Below, piece after piece: positions 1 to 13,800 of a DNA stretch of 64,000 bases. Under the pieces are notes generated by a model, which saw nothing but the letters and a program-made list of their open reading frames with translations, was not told the DNA's origin and did no database searches. The translations under genes were made by a program, and so were the position numbers. How positions within the stretch are numbered: the stretch's first letter is position 1; each line of letters starts with the position of its first letter. This stretch comes from Lumbricus rubellus (Eukaryota > Annelida > Clitellata > Crassiclitellata > Lumbricidae): assembly GCA_945859605.1 (NCBI GenBank), contig OX243819.1:3422537-3486536 (forward strand), written 5' to 3'.

Positions 1-1155
1 AATAATATTTATTATCATAGATGATTTTTGAAGGAGTAAGACACACGATATGGTGAATAGTTGAGTTCTAAGTGAAACAGGAAATATAGGACAGATGACT
101 TCAGTTGGTAATTGCAGTGAAATTATGCATGCATAAGTTTGGGGAAGTAATAATTGTTGCAGAATAATATTTGGAGTTAGTAATATGGAAATTGTGGTTA
201 TTAGGAGAAATTAAATAGAGTTTTCGACCCAGATGAAAATTATCTGAAGCAAATAAAACCTTCAAAGTTACGTAAGATATTTTACCTTCAGGAGCAATTG
301 CAGAAAATTGAAAGAAGATGAGCAACCGAAACCATGGAAATGCAGAAATAAGAAATGGAGTAATTAATTAAAATTAATGAAGGATTTGGAAACTATCAAG
401 CAATTTGAATCAAATTAAATTATGGAGAATTCAGTATTCAGTGTGATTACAAGTTGAGATGAGTAGGCCTACATGACACACTGCAAGTGAGTAGAGTAGC
501 CACTTGGCTTCATTAAGCAACGATGATTCAAAGATGGTTGTTGATTTCTGCTTGAGTTTGTATCTGAACATTTAGTAGCACCGTTAAAGAAACTAACAGC
601 GATTCTGAAACAAGAGTGACAGCTCTATGCAAGTACAGATGTATAAGAAATTAAATGTACATAATATTATAATTATTTTAATGTTAGCCTTCGATGTGTG
701 CAGTCCAATTGTTGCTTGTTGCATTTTGGTGATGTGCTGTTCTTCAGGTATTTTACTCTTCCCCTTATAGTTTGGCTGTGCAAAGTGTGCCTGTACCCTT
801 ACATATGATTTTGTCATTATTTGCTACGCTGTGCTTTTAGTTCTGTGCATTTAAAAAGAAGTATTATATTTTGATTTTGCATACAAACTCCATGACTTAT
901 TTGCAAAAACTACATTTGCAGCCGGTAAGCAATGAATTAGAACCTTTTAGTGGCTTGTTGCCAAAACTGCTTCAACATATTTTGTTTCTGTCAACTGCTT
1001 GCGTGCTTAGTAGTGCTGCTTTGCTTACATTTATTTAATTTATTTATGGTATTTGTATGCCCAAGAAATTAAAAATTCTTAAGAAAATTGAATACTATCA
1101 TATTACATTTGATTGACTTTCTACAAATTGGTTTACTTTATGGGGTTTCCAATAA
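1..1155. other. AT-rich intron or upstream sequence
   Basis: No exon with usable splice borders or a recognisable protein segment was found. The stretch lies upstream of the first visible Ig exon and is probably intron of the adhesion gene. One TAGGCCTA palindrome is at 464. Confidence 0.4.
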
Positions 1156-1848
1156 GGGCGTATTACATTATCCCCCCTGGACATTAACCCCCCGGACATT
1201 ATCCCCCCGGACATATTCCCCCCCGATTTTTCGTATTACATTATCCCCCCCGGACATTATCCCCCCTTCACGTACAAATTCTAGAATAGGGCCGTAACTG
1301 ATAAGACTTCAAAAGTTCTTAATGCCATTTAACTAGTAACTACATCTGACCTTTCCATTCAAAATTAAATTCAATACTGTAGAGAAATGAACGAATGGGA
1401 GTCGTCTACAGTAGGTAGCCCTACGAAGGTTTGTTAAGGTCACTGAGGTAGGTCCAATTAGTGTCAGTAGGCATAGAATTAGATTTGAAATAAACGAATG
1501 AGAATCGTACGTAGGACCTATTTGTTTAGTGTCTACAAGAAAGGTTTGTTAACGTCAGTTAGGCTGTGTCTAAGCTTTGTAGCCTTATTAGCATCGTTTC
1601 GCAGTAGATGAATGAACGAATTGGAATCGTATACAGTCAGTTGGCCTACAAAGGTTTGTTAACGTTTACGACCTTTAAATGTTTTATCATATACATATCA
1701 AACCTGCAATTTTATGGATAATTTTTAGGTAATGATATAATAGACTGGGGGGATAATGTCCTACCCCAGGGAGAATATGTCCGGGGGAAATGTCTGGGGT
1801 GATAATGTCCGGGGGGATAATGTCCAGGGGGGATAATGTCCGTTCCCC
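1156..1848. mobile_element. Non-autonomous DNA transposon, Mutator-like, with 15-bp terminal subrepeats
   Basis: Both ends carry several copies of a 15-bp motif (GGACATTATCCCCCC), direct at the left end (about 1166-1270) and reverse-complemented at the right end (about 1745-1845). The element is flanked by the 9-bp direct repeat TTCCAATAA (1147-1155 and 1849-1857). A 9-bp duplication is typical of Mutator-like elements, so that assignment is inferred. No transposase is visible inside. Confidence 0.7.
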
Positions 1849-2274
1849 TTCCAATAAATATCTGTCCAGTGCACAATGGAAGATATCCAACATTCAGTGT
1901 TTGATCTAGACGTCTTTGGGGGGGGGGGAGGGAAGTTCCTTCTCCAGTTATGGCATTTTCTTCCATAAAAATTGAGGACATGTTTTTGCATGCAAAGGAA
2001 AGAGTTATGCGGCTGTTAGATTTTAAGAAATAGAGGAAAAGATTAATTAATTATATGATATGCTAAAATACGTCATCATAATTTTATATTAGAAGACTGA
2101 AATTATGAGTGTACTACGTGCAATTTGTACATAAGGACTAAAAAGGCATCAGAAACAGACGGTGGGTCCTCCTCCTCCCCTTGAAACCTGGATTCCTCCG
2201 GGCCCAAAAGGAATGGGAACTAGATTAAACACTGTTCAGCATTATAGGTGTTACGTACAATCTATTTCAGACAT

Positions 2275-2406
2275 GACTGGACGATCATGGACGGCGTCCA
2301 TGCACTTATTTTCAAATCTGCACGCGGTCCTGTCACTTATTAGGCCAGCACAGCCTGGAAAAGGAAATGTGAATCCAGGCACTTCTTTTTCTACACTTGA
2401 GCACTG
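2275..2406 (+). mobile_element. Fragment of a short hAT-like element
   Basis: The text CATGGACGGCGTCC, GGCCAGCACAGCCTGGAAA and the end CACTTCTTTTTCTACACTTGAGCACTG match elements at 12469-12651 and 49307-49662. The left end is eroded, so this copy is partial. Confidence 0.6.
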
Positions 2407-3879
2407 GATATATAGATAGATCTGTTTAATTATGTATTTGGACATCAACTCAAGTGCATCATCAGCTATCCACTCAAGCATCAGCTACTCCAGCAGCAGT
2501 CCAGCTGTGACCCATGGCTGAGCACTGGTTCACCGGTGATTAATTACTGGACCAGAGATTGATGACCAGAATCACAACTTTGATCATACTCAAATAAAGT
2601 AATATATGAAAGGTGCTATTTGTAATGCCTACTCAGCAACTGGCGACAGGAGAGAATGGAGAAGAATTGTCCAAAGTGCAACCAACCCTCGTATCGAGGA
2701 AGGTTGAAGGCAAGGCAAGACTCAGCTTACTTATTAATCTTTTACCCGTTTGCCTCGAGAGTATCCACTGAAAATGGGCTTAAAGTTTTAAAATGAACTG
2801 GTAAAGGGTTAAATGACTTGAGTGACTATTGGATTTTATAAGAAAACTGAAAGAAGAAGACTAGCTGACTTTTTGAATTGAAAGATTGAGTGGAACCAGA
2901 GAATGGATGATTGCCAGCAGAGAGTTAGAGGAAGAAAGCCGTTTGATACTGGAGCACCAAGGAATATTTGGTCTAGTATTGGATTATAAAAATTATTGTC
3001 ATAGATAAAGTTAATGAAAGCATCATTGAGATGATGGTAGGTTGTCCACAGATAGTGCGGATGGTGTTTTTATAATTATATAGTATGATGGAAGGCCCTC
3101 AATACCTTTTAAAGAGACACACGTATGGCAGTACGAATTTTCTGAGATAAGGTTTGTAAGATGTGAAAATTTGACGTTAGAACCCAAATTATGAACCATA
3201 TTTCTGTGTTCCTTGAAATGTATGCAATGAAAAGGAAGTCAAGGACAATGCCAACTATGTTGGCTACAACAGCATGAGGCTTCAATTACTATTATTTCAA
3301 CCATTATTTCCCTGCCCCATGCCTATGGTCCCTCAGGATTGCAGAAATTGGGGTGTGGGCGATGTTCTGGAATGGCTGGTCTTTGCAGATGGTTTTGTTG
3401 ATAGGAAGTGACTGCATTGAGGTTCTGAATAGTATTATCATTATTATTACTATTATTAAATTATTTATTATTGTTATTATTATTATTATTAAATGTGAAT
3501 CTGCTTCTATTCTTTTTTGTACTGTTTGTAAGATTTTGCTTTTTCTTCTTAGTTGTTGGCTTCTTTCTGATGTGATCAAGGAAAGTTATGTGCAATTAAA
3601 AATAAGTCTTTAATTTTTTGCTGGTTTGCTTTTTTTTCTGTAGACTAGGTTGTTTCTGATTGGTTCTTCTCACTAATTGATCTTTTAAATGATCATGATT
3701 ATGATGACTGTGTAGTGTGTTATTTACACGAGTATGACTTTCATCACTGCTATGTAATAGTAACCTAGCAATGACAGCACAGCTCAACATCTGAGCCTCT
3801 GAATAAACTGGTTTCCATATCTTTACTTTGTTTCTGTTCTGTACAGATATTGAGAATACAATTATCGTAATCATAATCT

Positions 3880-3960
3880 GTAGACTTCTAAAGCACCACT
3901 TGAATGCCAAGTGCATTGCACCAGTTTATTGTGATTATGTGCAATGCCTATTCTGCTGCT
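3880..3960 (-). mobile_element. LINE 3'-tail fragment
   Basis: The reverse complement contains a GAATAAGCTGGTGCCC-like stretch and a GGCGC-type tail, as in copies near 9415, 13250, 53920 and 54400. It is a short remnant inside intron sequence. Confidence 0.4.
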
Positions 3961-4739
3961 GGTATAGTTTGTGAGGCGCCCATGTGTTATGGCTCCATAG
4001 AAATCGTCATTGTTAATATTATGATTACCAAGGTACTGTTTCATGATAGAGCAGTTGTGGTATAGCCGCATTCCATGGTCCATTTGTTTATTGTGCAAAA
4101 CTGGTTGACAAACGGCAACTTGGTATATTGAGACAGGGCAACTAACCTCGAAGAAAGTAAGGAAGTTGCTGATGTGTTCGTACCAAGCAATATTCATACG
4201 GTCAACGTCATGCAATATCTATTGATACGGAGACTGAGCCACAAGAGACACTGTGCATGAACCAGAGTGTCTCAAATCAAGATGTATGGATCCATCACTA
4301 CCCTCAGAGTATTGACTTGCAGAGAGAACCAAGTGAACAGTTGCTGGCCATTGCTTTTCGTTATGGATTTAAACCAGTTCAGGATGTTACACATAACGTA
4401 GAATTGTTACAGTGATACAGAATTTGTTACAGTGATCGGTTGTAAACAGTGAATAAAGAAGAAATGGAAAGCTGTTGATCTTGGGTGCAGCAATCAGTGT
4501 TTTGGTGTAAGAGTGATAAAGAGGTCTCATACAGTCACCTAGACCCAGTCACAGTCACAGAGAATACCCTGTCAAGGAGCAGTTAAGGCTTCCTTAGTCT
4601 ATTTCGTCTTGCCTGCACACGGATTTATCCAATGCATCTCTAATGAACCAGCCATGTGCATTGTGGTGATGATGTTCTACATAATTTGATTGGCAGGTGA
4701 GGCGCTATATAAATGCAATGAGAATTCTGTTCATTGTAG

Positions 4740-4879
4740 GATGTACGTGGAGGACGAGGGCACGGTCGTAAAGAAGCTGTACATCACCGGATTTGAGAAG
4801 ACGGACGAAGGCGCCTACAAATGCACCGGAATGATCGGAGGAGTCGCGTGGGAGAAATCGACCAATGTTTTTATATTCA
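4740..4879 (+). CDS. Exon: second half of Ig1
   Basis: The exon encodes RMYVEDEG...LYITGFEKTDEGAYKCTG, the E-to-G strands of an Ig domain with the D-G-Y-C signature. The proposed acceptor is TTCATTGTAG (phase 2) and the donor is TTCA|GTACGA (phase 1). An alternative acceptor at 4694-4695 (TTGGCAG) would add about 15 residues beginning GEALYKCNE, which look like the translated tail of a LINE found elsewhere in the window. The 3' border is secure; the 5' border is uncertain. Confidence 0.8.
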
Positions 4880-7800
4880 GTACGAACACATTCCTCTATT
4901 TTTACCACCTTTATCCTCACCATCCCTTGCACTCTTGCTTTCACCTCTTAACCATCCTTCTCTCTTACTCACCTCTTCCATTGCTTTTGTTTCCCAGCCA
5001 TGTGCATTGTGGTCGTAATTGTAATCATGAATTTATGTAGCACCACTTCAAGAGACACTACTCGGAGGTGCTCCCTACCTGACATTGCCAAACTGCAATC
5101 AAGGACAATGGTTTTTCAGATGCTTGTGGAATAGGGGCAGAGAAAGACTAAGAGGTTCATTACGGAGACTGCTTGGTGGCCCATTTCAGAAAGATGATGT
5201 GATGATGAGGTGCAACAATGTTATTTGATTCAGTGCGCCCGTGTTTTTATCCCCCACCTCCATTCTGCTCAAGGTTGCTGCTCTCACTTCCTTCTCACCC
5301 TTCTCTCTTACTCACGTCTTCATCTTGCGTATTCTGTATTTATATAAAGCACATGTACTAACACAATAATTTTAATCCTGCCGTAAATGCCCTGTACAAT
5401 AATATTGTCCCATTTAAGTTGCATCTGTGTCAGATTAGGTACTTCTAATGAACGAATTGATTGATTGATGTTTGATTGATTTTCCATTTATCTTTACATA
5501 TCAATCAATCAATATATTAAATTTCAATATAGCACAATCAATCAATGTAAAATGTGATATTTCGCTTCTTTCAAGTGTCGCTCCCAGCCCAGACATTGGT
5601 GAAAAGAATGATTTTTATTGATAAATAAAAGGCCGAGTGATGTGTCCTTGGGAGCAGACGTAGCTTCTATGGTACATATCTAGACATTTGATGTATTGCC
5701 ACGAAAGAACATCTCATATCCTATTCTAGAGAAGTTGGCAGCTGGGCATTTCCTGTGAAGGAGACAATAGACATGTCTGTTTGTGATACAATAGAATGCT
5801 TACTGCACCTGTGTGTGCTGCTGCCTCTCTTTGGGGTTTGGGGGGCGGGGGTATGTCTGGCTGTCTGTACCATAAAGAAATTGGAAGCTCACTACGCCGA
5901 ATGCATTGCGCATTATTGCAGCTGAAGTTGTCAATAATTTTTCCGAATGCAGAATACGCAGCAAATAAGTCAATTGAAATGAAACTCCCTTAATAAAAGA
6001 AGTGCAAGTTAGTGTAGATGAAAACTTAAAAATTGCACGCTCCTCGTATACCGATGATAAGTATATTTACAGCATTAAAAAAGCAACCTGGTCCATGATG
6101 ATGATAATAAGTATGGCTATGATGAGGATAGAGGATAATGATGATGAATCTGATGAGTTAATAGGATTTAGTATGATTACTACTGCTGCTACTACTACTG
6201 CTATTATTATTAATATTATTATTTTTTGGTTTTTTGCCCGAGGTAGTAAAAAATCTCTCAGGCTATAAATGATTAAAATAAAGTTATAGGTTCTCGTCTC
6301 CAATGTAGTGCTCAAAAGTGCCTATTATTATTATTATTATTATTATTATTGTTATTATTATTATTATTATTATTCAAACATTTTATCTCTACAATGTCAG
6401 ACAGAAATGTCTGCTGTAGTCAGAGTTGCTCTTGGCTCCATTCGCACAAATTGCAGAATCGAACCTGTCTTAATGGGCCCAACAGTCTGGAAAGGGCTCC
6501 CACAGGAGCTACGTCTGCTTCCTGGGCTCTTACAGGATCATTTTTTATGTTCAGCTCAAAACTGTTTTTGCCATGAAGAAGTGCTATGCAGATTCACGAT
6601 TGAATGAATGAATGAATGAATATGATATCTAAATATTGAATGCCAGTGAGAAATAGTGAAGGATGAATATGCTGATGTTAGTTCGTTTGAGAGTATGATG
6701 ATGATGATGATGAAGCTAGTGATGATGATGGATATGTTGATAATAATTGTAGAGGACATAACGTTTGATCATGCTCCTGCAGTCCAACATCCGGCCATCT
6801 ACACGGACGCTGTCATTGAATGTCGGGTCATCGGCCGACCGAAGCCGGAGTTGTCATGGCGATACAAGGGAGACCGCATTCAGGCAGGTCAGTTGTAGGT
6901 CAATTGGACAGAACTTGTCTCATAAGGGAGCGTGGCCTGCAACCAGACATTTTGATGCATGGTGTGAGAAGCTAGTGTAATGCCTGGCTGTAATGATTAT
7001 GGTGCTGATTAATTTAGAATTGTTTTTTAGAATAGCAAGTAATAATTTTAATTATTAAAATAATAATAATATGATTAGAATAATGTGATAATATTATTAA
7101 TGGTGACAATTCATTAATTCATTAAATGAATTTGCTTGGTGCCTCTTCTTCTACTCAGAGGCGCTCCCAACCTCAGCGCATCCAAATAAACCTTGTTAAG
7201 ATGAAATGGGACTGCCTGAGAAGGAGTTCTAGGAAGGGAGCGGATTGTCAAGTGTACCATCGAGAAAGCACGGTTCTGCATAGTGGAAGAGCAATCAACG
7301 AGTGATTCAGATTGTTGCATATTATGCAGAATGTGTGTGTGTGTGTGTGAGTTAGACCATTGAAAGGAATAGCTGTTGACTCCTGTATTTCCAGGTATTG
7401 ATGTTCGGCACCTGAATCTTGTAACAGCGTCTGTGTGCAAGGTGTGTGTTCGTGTTTGGCACAATGAAATCGTTGCCGCACCTGTCTGCACCTACCTTTC
7501 GCAGATCTATTAATATGCCTGGCTGTTCAAATAGACCGTAATTTGACATATTATTTAAATTTCTGTTGGTGAATGAGACCAGCAGGAAGAAGGGTACAAT
7601 ACATGGTTTAGGGAGACTGGTAATGTTTTGTTTATTCACTTGGAAGTCAATCAGTGGTTGTCTCTAAGTAGATTGCAGATAAGATGACTTCTTCTTGATG
7701 CGTAGAGTAGTGTAACATAACATAACAATGGTTTTAAGTGGTTCAGAAAACACTTGGTGTTTGTTAGAACCATTGTAAAGTAACCTGAACACTTAATATT

Positions 7801-10800
7801 CCAATTTTCTTTGCTTCTTCATAAATGCTGTGATGGCATCCACTGACTGAGATAGTACCTGCTATCATCGGAAACATTCCGCAAGTGTACCACTCTTGTG
7901 CTGAAGATTTTCTGCCCTGATATTCCTTTCAGTTTCTTAAATTATTGATACTTGTGTCCACCAGTTGCCCTGTTTGGACTCTTTGGAGCTAATTCAAGTA
8001 GGTCAAGTGAGGAAACAGGAAGATTTCTGTTTATTCTAACCCAACAAGTATGACCAGTTCAGCACTGGAAAAGTATATACTGTAATCCGTATATTCTATT
8101 CTATTCTATTTTTGGATTTATAAAGCGCCTCTCACAGTACAAACTAATCAGAGGCGCTCCCAGTGCGAAGAACTCCTGGAAAAAGAAAAGTCTTGAGACA
8201 TCTGGCAGAAAAAGTAAAGCCTCCAGATAAAATTTGAGCACGAATAATAGTAGGAAGGCCATTCCACAGTAAAGGGCAGACAGGCAAAGGCGCGGTGTTG
8301 GGCTGTGGCAGTCCGAGATCGTGGAACAAGAAGATCATGACGATCTAAAGAGCGGAGAGGACGACCAACGGTAGCTGAGAAAGGCTTCCTAATGAGATCA
8401 CAAAGGTAGCGAGGCGCTAGACCCAAAAACATCTTATACGTGAGAAAAAGAATTTTATATTGAATCCGGGCAGTCAGAGGAAGCCAGTGAAGGTGTTCAG
8501 TCATGAAAGCCGAAATGTGAGAGAAACGAGGGAGGCGAGCAATCAAACGAGCAGATGCATTAAGTACCGATTGGAGAGGAGCAAGGCGGAGTTTAGGTAG
8601 CCCAATGAGTAATGAGTTACAGTAGTCAATGCGGGAACAGATGAAGGCATGGACCATAGATGAAAAAATCGACGAAGAGAGAGATCGCCGAATGGCACGT
8701 AAACGACGTAGATGATAGAAGCTGGACCGAGAAATATTAGCAATATGTGTGGAGAAGGAAAGAGTATTGTCAATAGTAACACCAAGGTCACGGACATTTA
8801 CCACGAAAGTAAATTGAGGAAAGTGCTTGGCAAGTAAAACGTAATCAAGCTTATTAAGCTGTTGACGAGTGCCCAACCAGATCAACTGAGTCTTGGAAGA
8901 GTTAAGCGACAGACGATTTGAGGACATCCAAGAATTGAGATCAGCAGAAAGAGATTCAATAGACTGACAGAGAGCAAGTTGTTGGTAAGAGGAGCCATGA
9001 ACAAAAGTTTGAACATCATCAGCATAAAGGTGACCAGAGGCTGAGTGCTTAGCAAAGAGAATAGGAATATCAGCTGTAAACAAGATATAAAGAAGTGGAC
9101 CCAGTACAGATCCTTGAGGAACTCCAAATTTAACAGGAACCCATGAGGTGCGAGAATCATCTAGTATAACCATTTGGGTAAGATCAGTAAGATATGAACG
9201 AAACCAATATGTAATATATATATATATATATATATTTATAGGTATATATTTATAGGTATATATTTATAGGTATATATTTATTCAGGCTGTAGTAGAGTAG
9301 CAGGAGTTGCCCTTGTCCATGATATTGACAGTCTATGAGCTAAAGCCCAATTAGTCCAATTACAAGAGGAACCATAGAACCACTTCCCCAAATTTATAAA
9401 GAGCTACTTGAAAGCCAAGTGCAGGGCACCAATTTATTCAAGTGTACCGCTGAGTAGTTTCCTTGAAGAAGTGCTATATAAACACTTGGATACATGAATA
9501 AATGAATGAATGTCTTGTCGGAGGGGGTTGTCCGGTGGTACCAAGTGGAGGTCCAAAGTCCAGTTACATTCTGAAGAGCAGAGTGGTTTGCTAGCAGATA
9601 AATACGGCGTGATCGTACATTATGACGGCGTGATTGTACATTATGATGAAGCCATACCAAATTTTTCTATGATGCCTGTAAATTTGAGCATGGGGAAACC
9701 ACCGAAATGCACTTCATTCATTCTTTCATTCATTTAAGAGATTTTATGTAGCACCCTTTAAGACCAGTTACTCAGAAGCGCTCCCAACCCAATCTCGGCT
9801 ACAGAGAACAGTCTTCAGAGTAGAGCAGAACATGGTCTCAATGGCTCAGCATTGGACATAGTTCCAGATTGTGGATGGTATATTGTTTGACATGAATGTT
9901 GGTCCATTGTTGAACTTAATTTAATAATACTTAATAATACTTGTCGCTGAGTTGGTCAACATTAACAGTTCATTGAAAAAATTTGTCAGCCGGTTAATAG
10001 TTTGTCGTTCACTTCAGACATTCAGCGTTGGAGTTGAAATAATGATTATCATTGCTTTCAATTATCTGTTATATTAAACACTTGAGGACTCTTTTGCGTG
10101 ATTGGGATGCGAGCGCTTCTGAGTAGTTATGTTAGAGACCTTACCTTAGACATCAATCCTTCCTGTGCAGGTCTACACATCGGGCGATGCACCTCCTCCA
10201 CTCCTCTCTATCCATGTTGGAGAGTTGCTATATAAATGTTCTGAATGATTGAATGAGTGAATGAATGAATTGAAGTTGTTAAATTTATTTAACAGTTTTA
10301 ATGTAAGAATGAAGGTTCGTTTTACTCATGAAATTATCAAGTTAATTCAAAACGTTTCACCAGTCCTCTTGGCTCTAAACTCCACAGCAGCAAACATAAA
10401 AAAAACAGAGATGTAACCTGAAGTACCTCCGGGTTCCTAGTTCACTGCATAGCAAATAAATGGTTGTAAACACATGTAAACACATGTAATTGGAAAATTG
10501 TTTTACACGAATGTAGGCCTGGCTGAAATGTCCAAGCCTAGCTTTTATCTTCACAGGATATGCTTCACAGCTGTCATGTCCTTTAGGGCATTATATAATA
10601 AATGCTTCCTCATCCTGCTTGCATTCAATTTAATATCATCACTAACCCTCATCGGGGGGGGGGGGGGTCAACCCTCATGGGGGGGGTCTTAAAACATCAG
10701 GCTGATGTTATACTTCGTCCTCACTCAGCTTCCTTTTACCGTCCACTTCGTTCATCCAACAGATTTGACCTCTTGGTTCTTTGCTCTAGATCTGCTATTG

Positions 10801-13800
10801 CTCAATCCCGATCATGTGCCTCAACTGGTCTTTCTCTCTGCATGGGATGCACTTCTTCTTTCTGTTTGCTCTACACTTCTGTCTGTCTGTCAGTCTCTTT
10901 TCTTCTCTGTTCTCAAAACCTTCTCACGGAAACCTTGCACACTGGGAGTGCCTCTGATTGGTTCACCATACTATAGGCACTTTATAAATTATTAAATGCT
11001 ATACGATAGTACAATATTATCCAGGCACTACTGAGTTAGAGGTGTATCTGCTGTTTTAGGTTGGTCAAGATTGTATGGCCCACGATTATAGTAAAACCTG
11101 CTTTGTTTATTTGGTACTGTAGGTGGACGGTACAAGATCGTGGAAGAGGAAGGTCTTCGTATAACGAACGTGACGCTGGAGGACGATGGACTCTACCTTT
11201 GTCGAGCAGAGGTTGAAGCAGATGGAAGATACGGAGAGGAGAAGATCACAGTTGCTGTTCACAGTAAGTGACGAATCGCCTTGCCTGTCTGTGTACCTGC
11301 CACTCTGCCAGGCTGCTGCCTGTGTGTCTTTGATGTCCAGCACCAACTAATACCCCCAAACAACGGAACCCACCTTTAGACTGCTCCTGCCGTACCCATT
11401 CCCATAACCACCATCCTTATTTCATCCTGATTTCATGAGACAAACAATAAAGTGATTAATTTGTTCAAATATTTGACTTTTTTGCACTTTCCTAAGAAAT
11501 TATTTAAAAATTATATAGCTTACTTATATACTACTATGTCCTGAAATCTGAATATTTAATCGTGAAACGATCGGTTCCCTTGGGTTTTCATGAGGTGTTT
11601 CTCATTGATGTTGAAATGTTGCAAATGGGTTCACGATGCAACAAAGGTTGAGTACCACTGCATTAGACGACAACAGAAAGTTTCACTTTGCATTGTGGTT
11701 GAATTGTTTTCAGTTCCACCGAAGATCGTCGAGGGTTTCGGAACAGCGAATGCCATTGAGGGCGGAGAGATCTCGGTGTTCTGTCGAGCGGAGGGACTTC
11801 CAGCTCCAGAGTTTCAGTTCTACAAGGTCTGCTACTTACTTGACTGTCATTGAATTTATTCGATTATATAAAATGATACGTGTTGAATTTTTTATGAATA
11901 GGTTGCTGTATTTGGGGGTACTAAAATGCCAAAGTTCTGGAATAGAGTCCAGGTTGTTCTTGCCAGACTGTTTTGTGCTAGAAACTGCTGAGTCTGTGTC
12001 TCACTATGTGGCAAAGAAGCATTTTTAAAAATTTATTTGTCAATTTAATTACTTAAAATTAGATTTTTTCACATCATTCTGCTGTTTGCTTGCCCAACTG
12101 CCAGAGATACTTTTGCAGATGAATTTACAGCATGGATGTGATTTGAATAATTTACTTTGTTGGTCAGATTAAGGACGGAGCAACAGTTGCTGTCGAGGCC
12201 ACAGATCGGGTGCAGGTTGATGCGAAGGCCGGAACTCTAGCATTTCGTCCCCTGAAGAAAGAGGATGAGGGCGATTACTCGTGTCGCGCTCACAATGACG
12301 TTGGCAATGACACAAAGGAGATAAAAGTCGAAGTTCTTGGTAAGTGCTCAGACGTCTTAAATTACACTAAATTCTCAAGACACCGACCGGCGACCACGTG
12401 ACCAAGGGAAGACATTGTCTGGTCACTTTATTGTTATTAATATTAATACTACTACTACTACTATTACTCAGGGCTTAAAAGGTGGCAGGACGGTCATGGA
12501 CGGCGTCCGTGCACTTATTTTAAAATCTGAAAATCGTCTTGCCACTTTTTGGCCAGCACAGCCTGGAAAGGTAAGGGGCGTCCTGGCACTTCTTTGAAAA
12601 GGTAAACTTGTAGCGTCCAGGCACTTCTTTTTCCGCACTTTAAGCACTGCAGTATTACTACGGGTGCTACTGCTACCGTCTTTATTGTGTAGTAGGCCTA
12701 GCATTGAATGTCTGTTTGTATGTATTTTCAGAAACTGATTTTTGCGAATCTATCTGAAGTTTTTGGTTTACATTTATAAATATTTGCTTAAATTGCTGTA
12801 ATATTGCTCATCTTTAAACTGTCTTCCTTATTGTTTTTTTCCCAGTGAAACCGGCGATATTTGATTTGCAAAATGTCACGAGTGATGAAGGGACCATACG
12901 GATGATTATCTGCTCAGCACGTGGAGATCCAAAGCCTACCATGACCTTCCGGAAGGCAGGGAGTGCAGTGAACTATGTTGTTGGCGAAAATGTTAGTAGA
13001 TGTTCTCATTTGTGGCACCGCACACCGATATCTTAAAATAAAATGTGATTGATCATATGCTGCCTACTTTTGCAGTCCCAAAGACCGGATTATGGAATGT
13101 AGTAGTATTTACAAATTTATATTAGCGCCACAACTTCAAGATTTGTGTACCACATGTCCAAGGTAGATGACTGTAGACTCAATGGTTGTATTGAACTCAG
13201 TCCGGACCACCATGGACTACTCTTACGGATAACCCTTTTGACTCAACGCAGCGCTCATGAATAAGCCGTTGCCCCGCGCTTGGCTTTCTAGAGGCGCTTT
13301 AGAAATCAGGAGTTTATATCTGCTGCTGTTTAGTATAGTCTGTATCTAAGCAAGACTTGTGTAAGCCACACTTTTGGTAACTGCTATTTAAAAATAGCTG
13401 TCTAGTCCATGGTGGTCCGTCCTTAATCTGACCAACAAAGTAAATTATTCAAATCACATCCATGCTGTAAATTCATCTGCAAAAGTATCTCTGGCAGTTG
13501 GGCAAGCAAACAGCAGAATGATGTGAAAAAATCTAATTTTAAGTAATTAAATTGACAAATAAATTTTTAAAAATGCTTCTTTGCCACATAGTGAGACACA
13601 GACTCAGCAGTTTCACTGAGAAATGAGAACACTGTTGGTGTTTTACAGGGGCCAATTGCATAGATCATTTACCCTGTAAATGAAGAGTTTCGAGACTTGC
13701 CAGAGGCAATCACTGTGCAGTCACCTTTAGCAAGTCCTTTAGGCCTACTCATGCCAGCTCTGCACGTTTAATGGCTTTTAAGCACATGGATCTCTGACTG

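Noticed and set aside
9510..9737. 75-codon + frame with tandem YGVIVHYDGVIVHYDEA
   Set aside because: Short local duplication in repeat-rich intron, no splice sites in phase with the adhesion gene.
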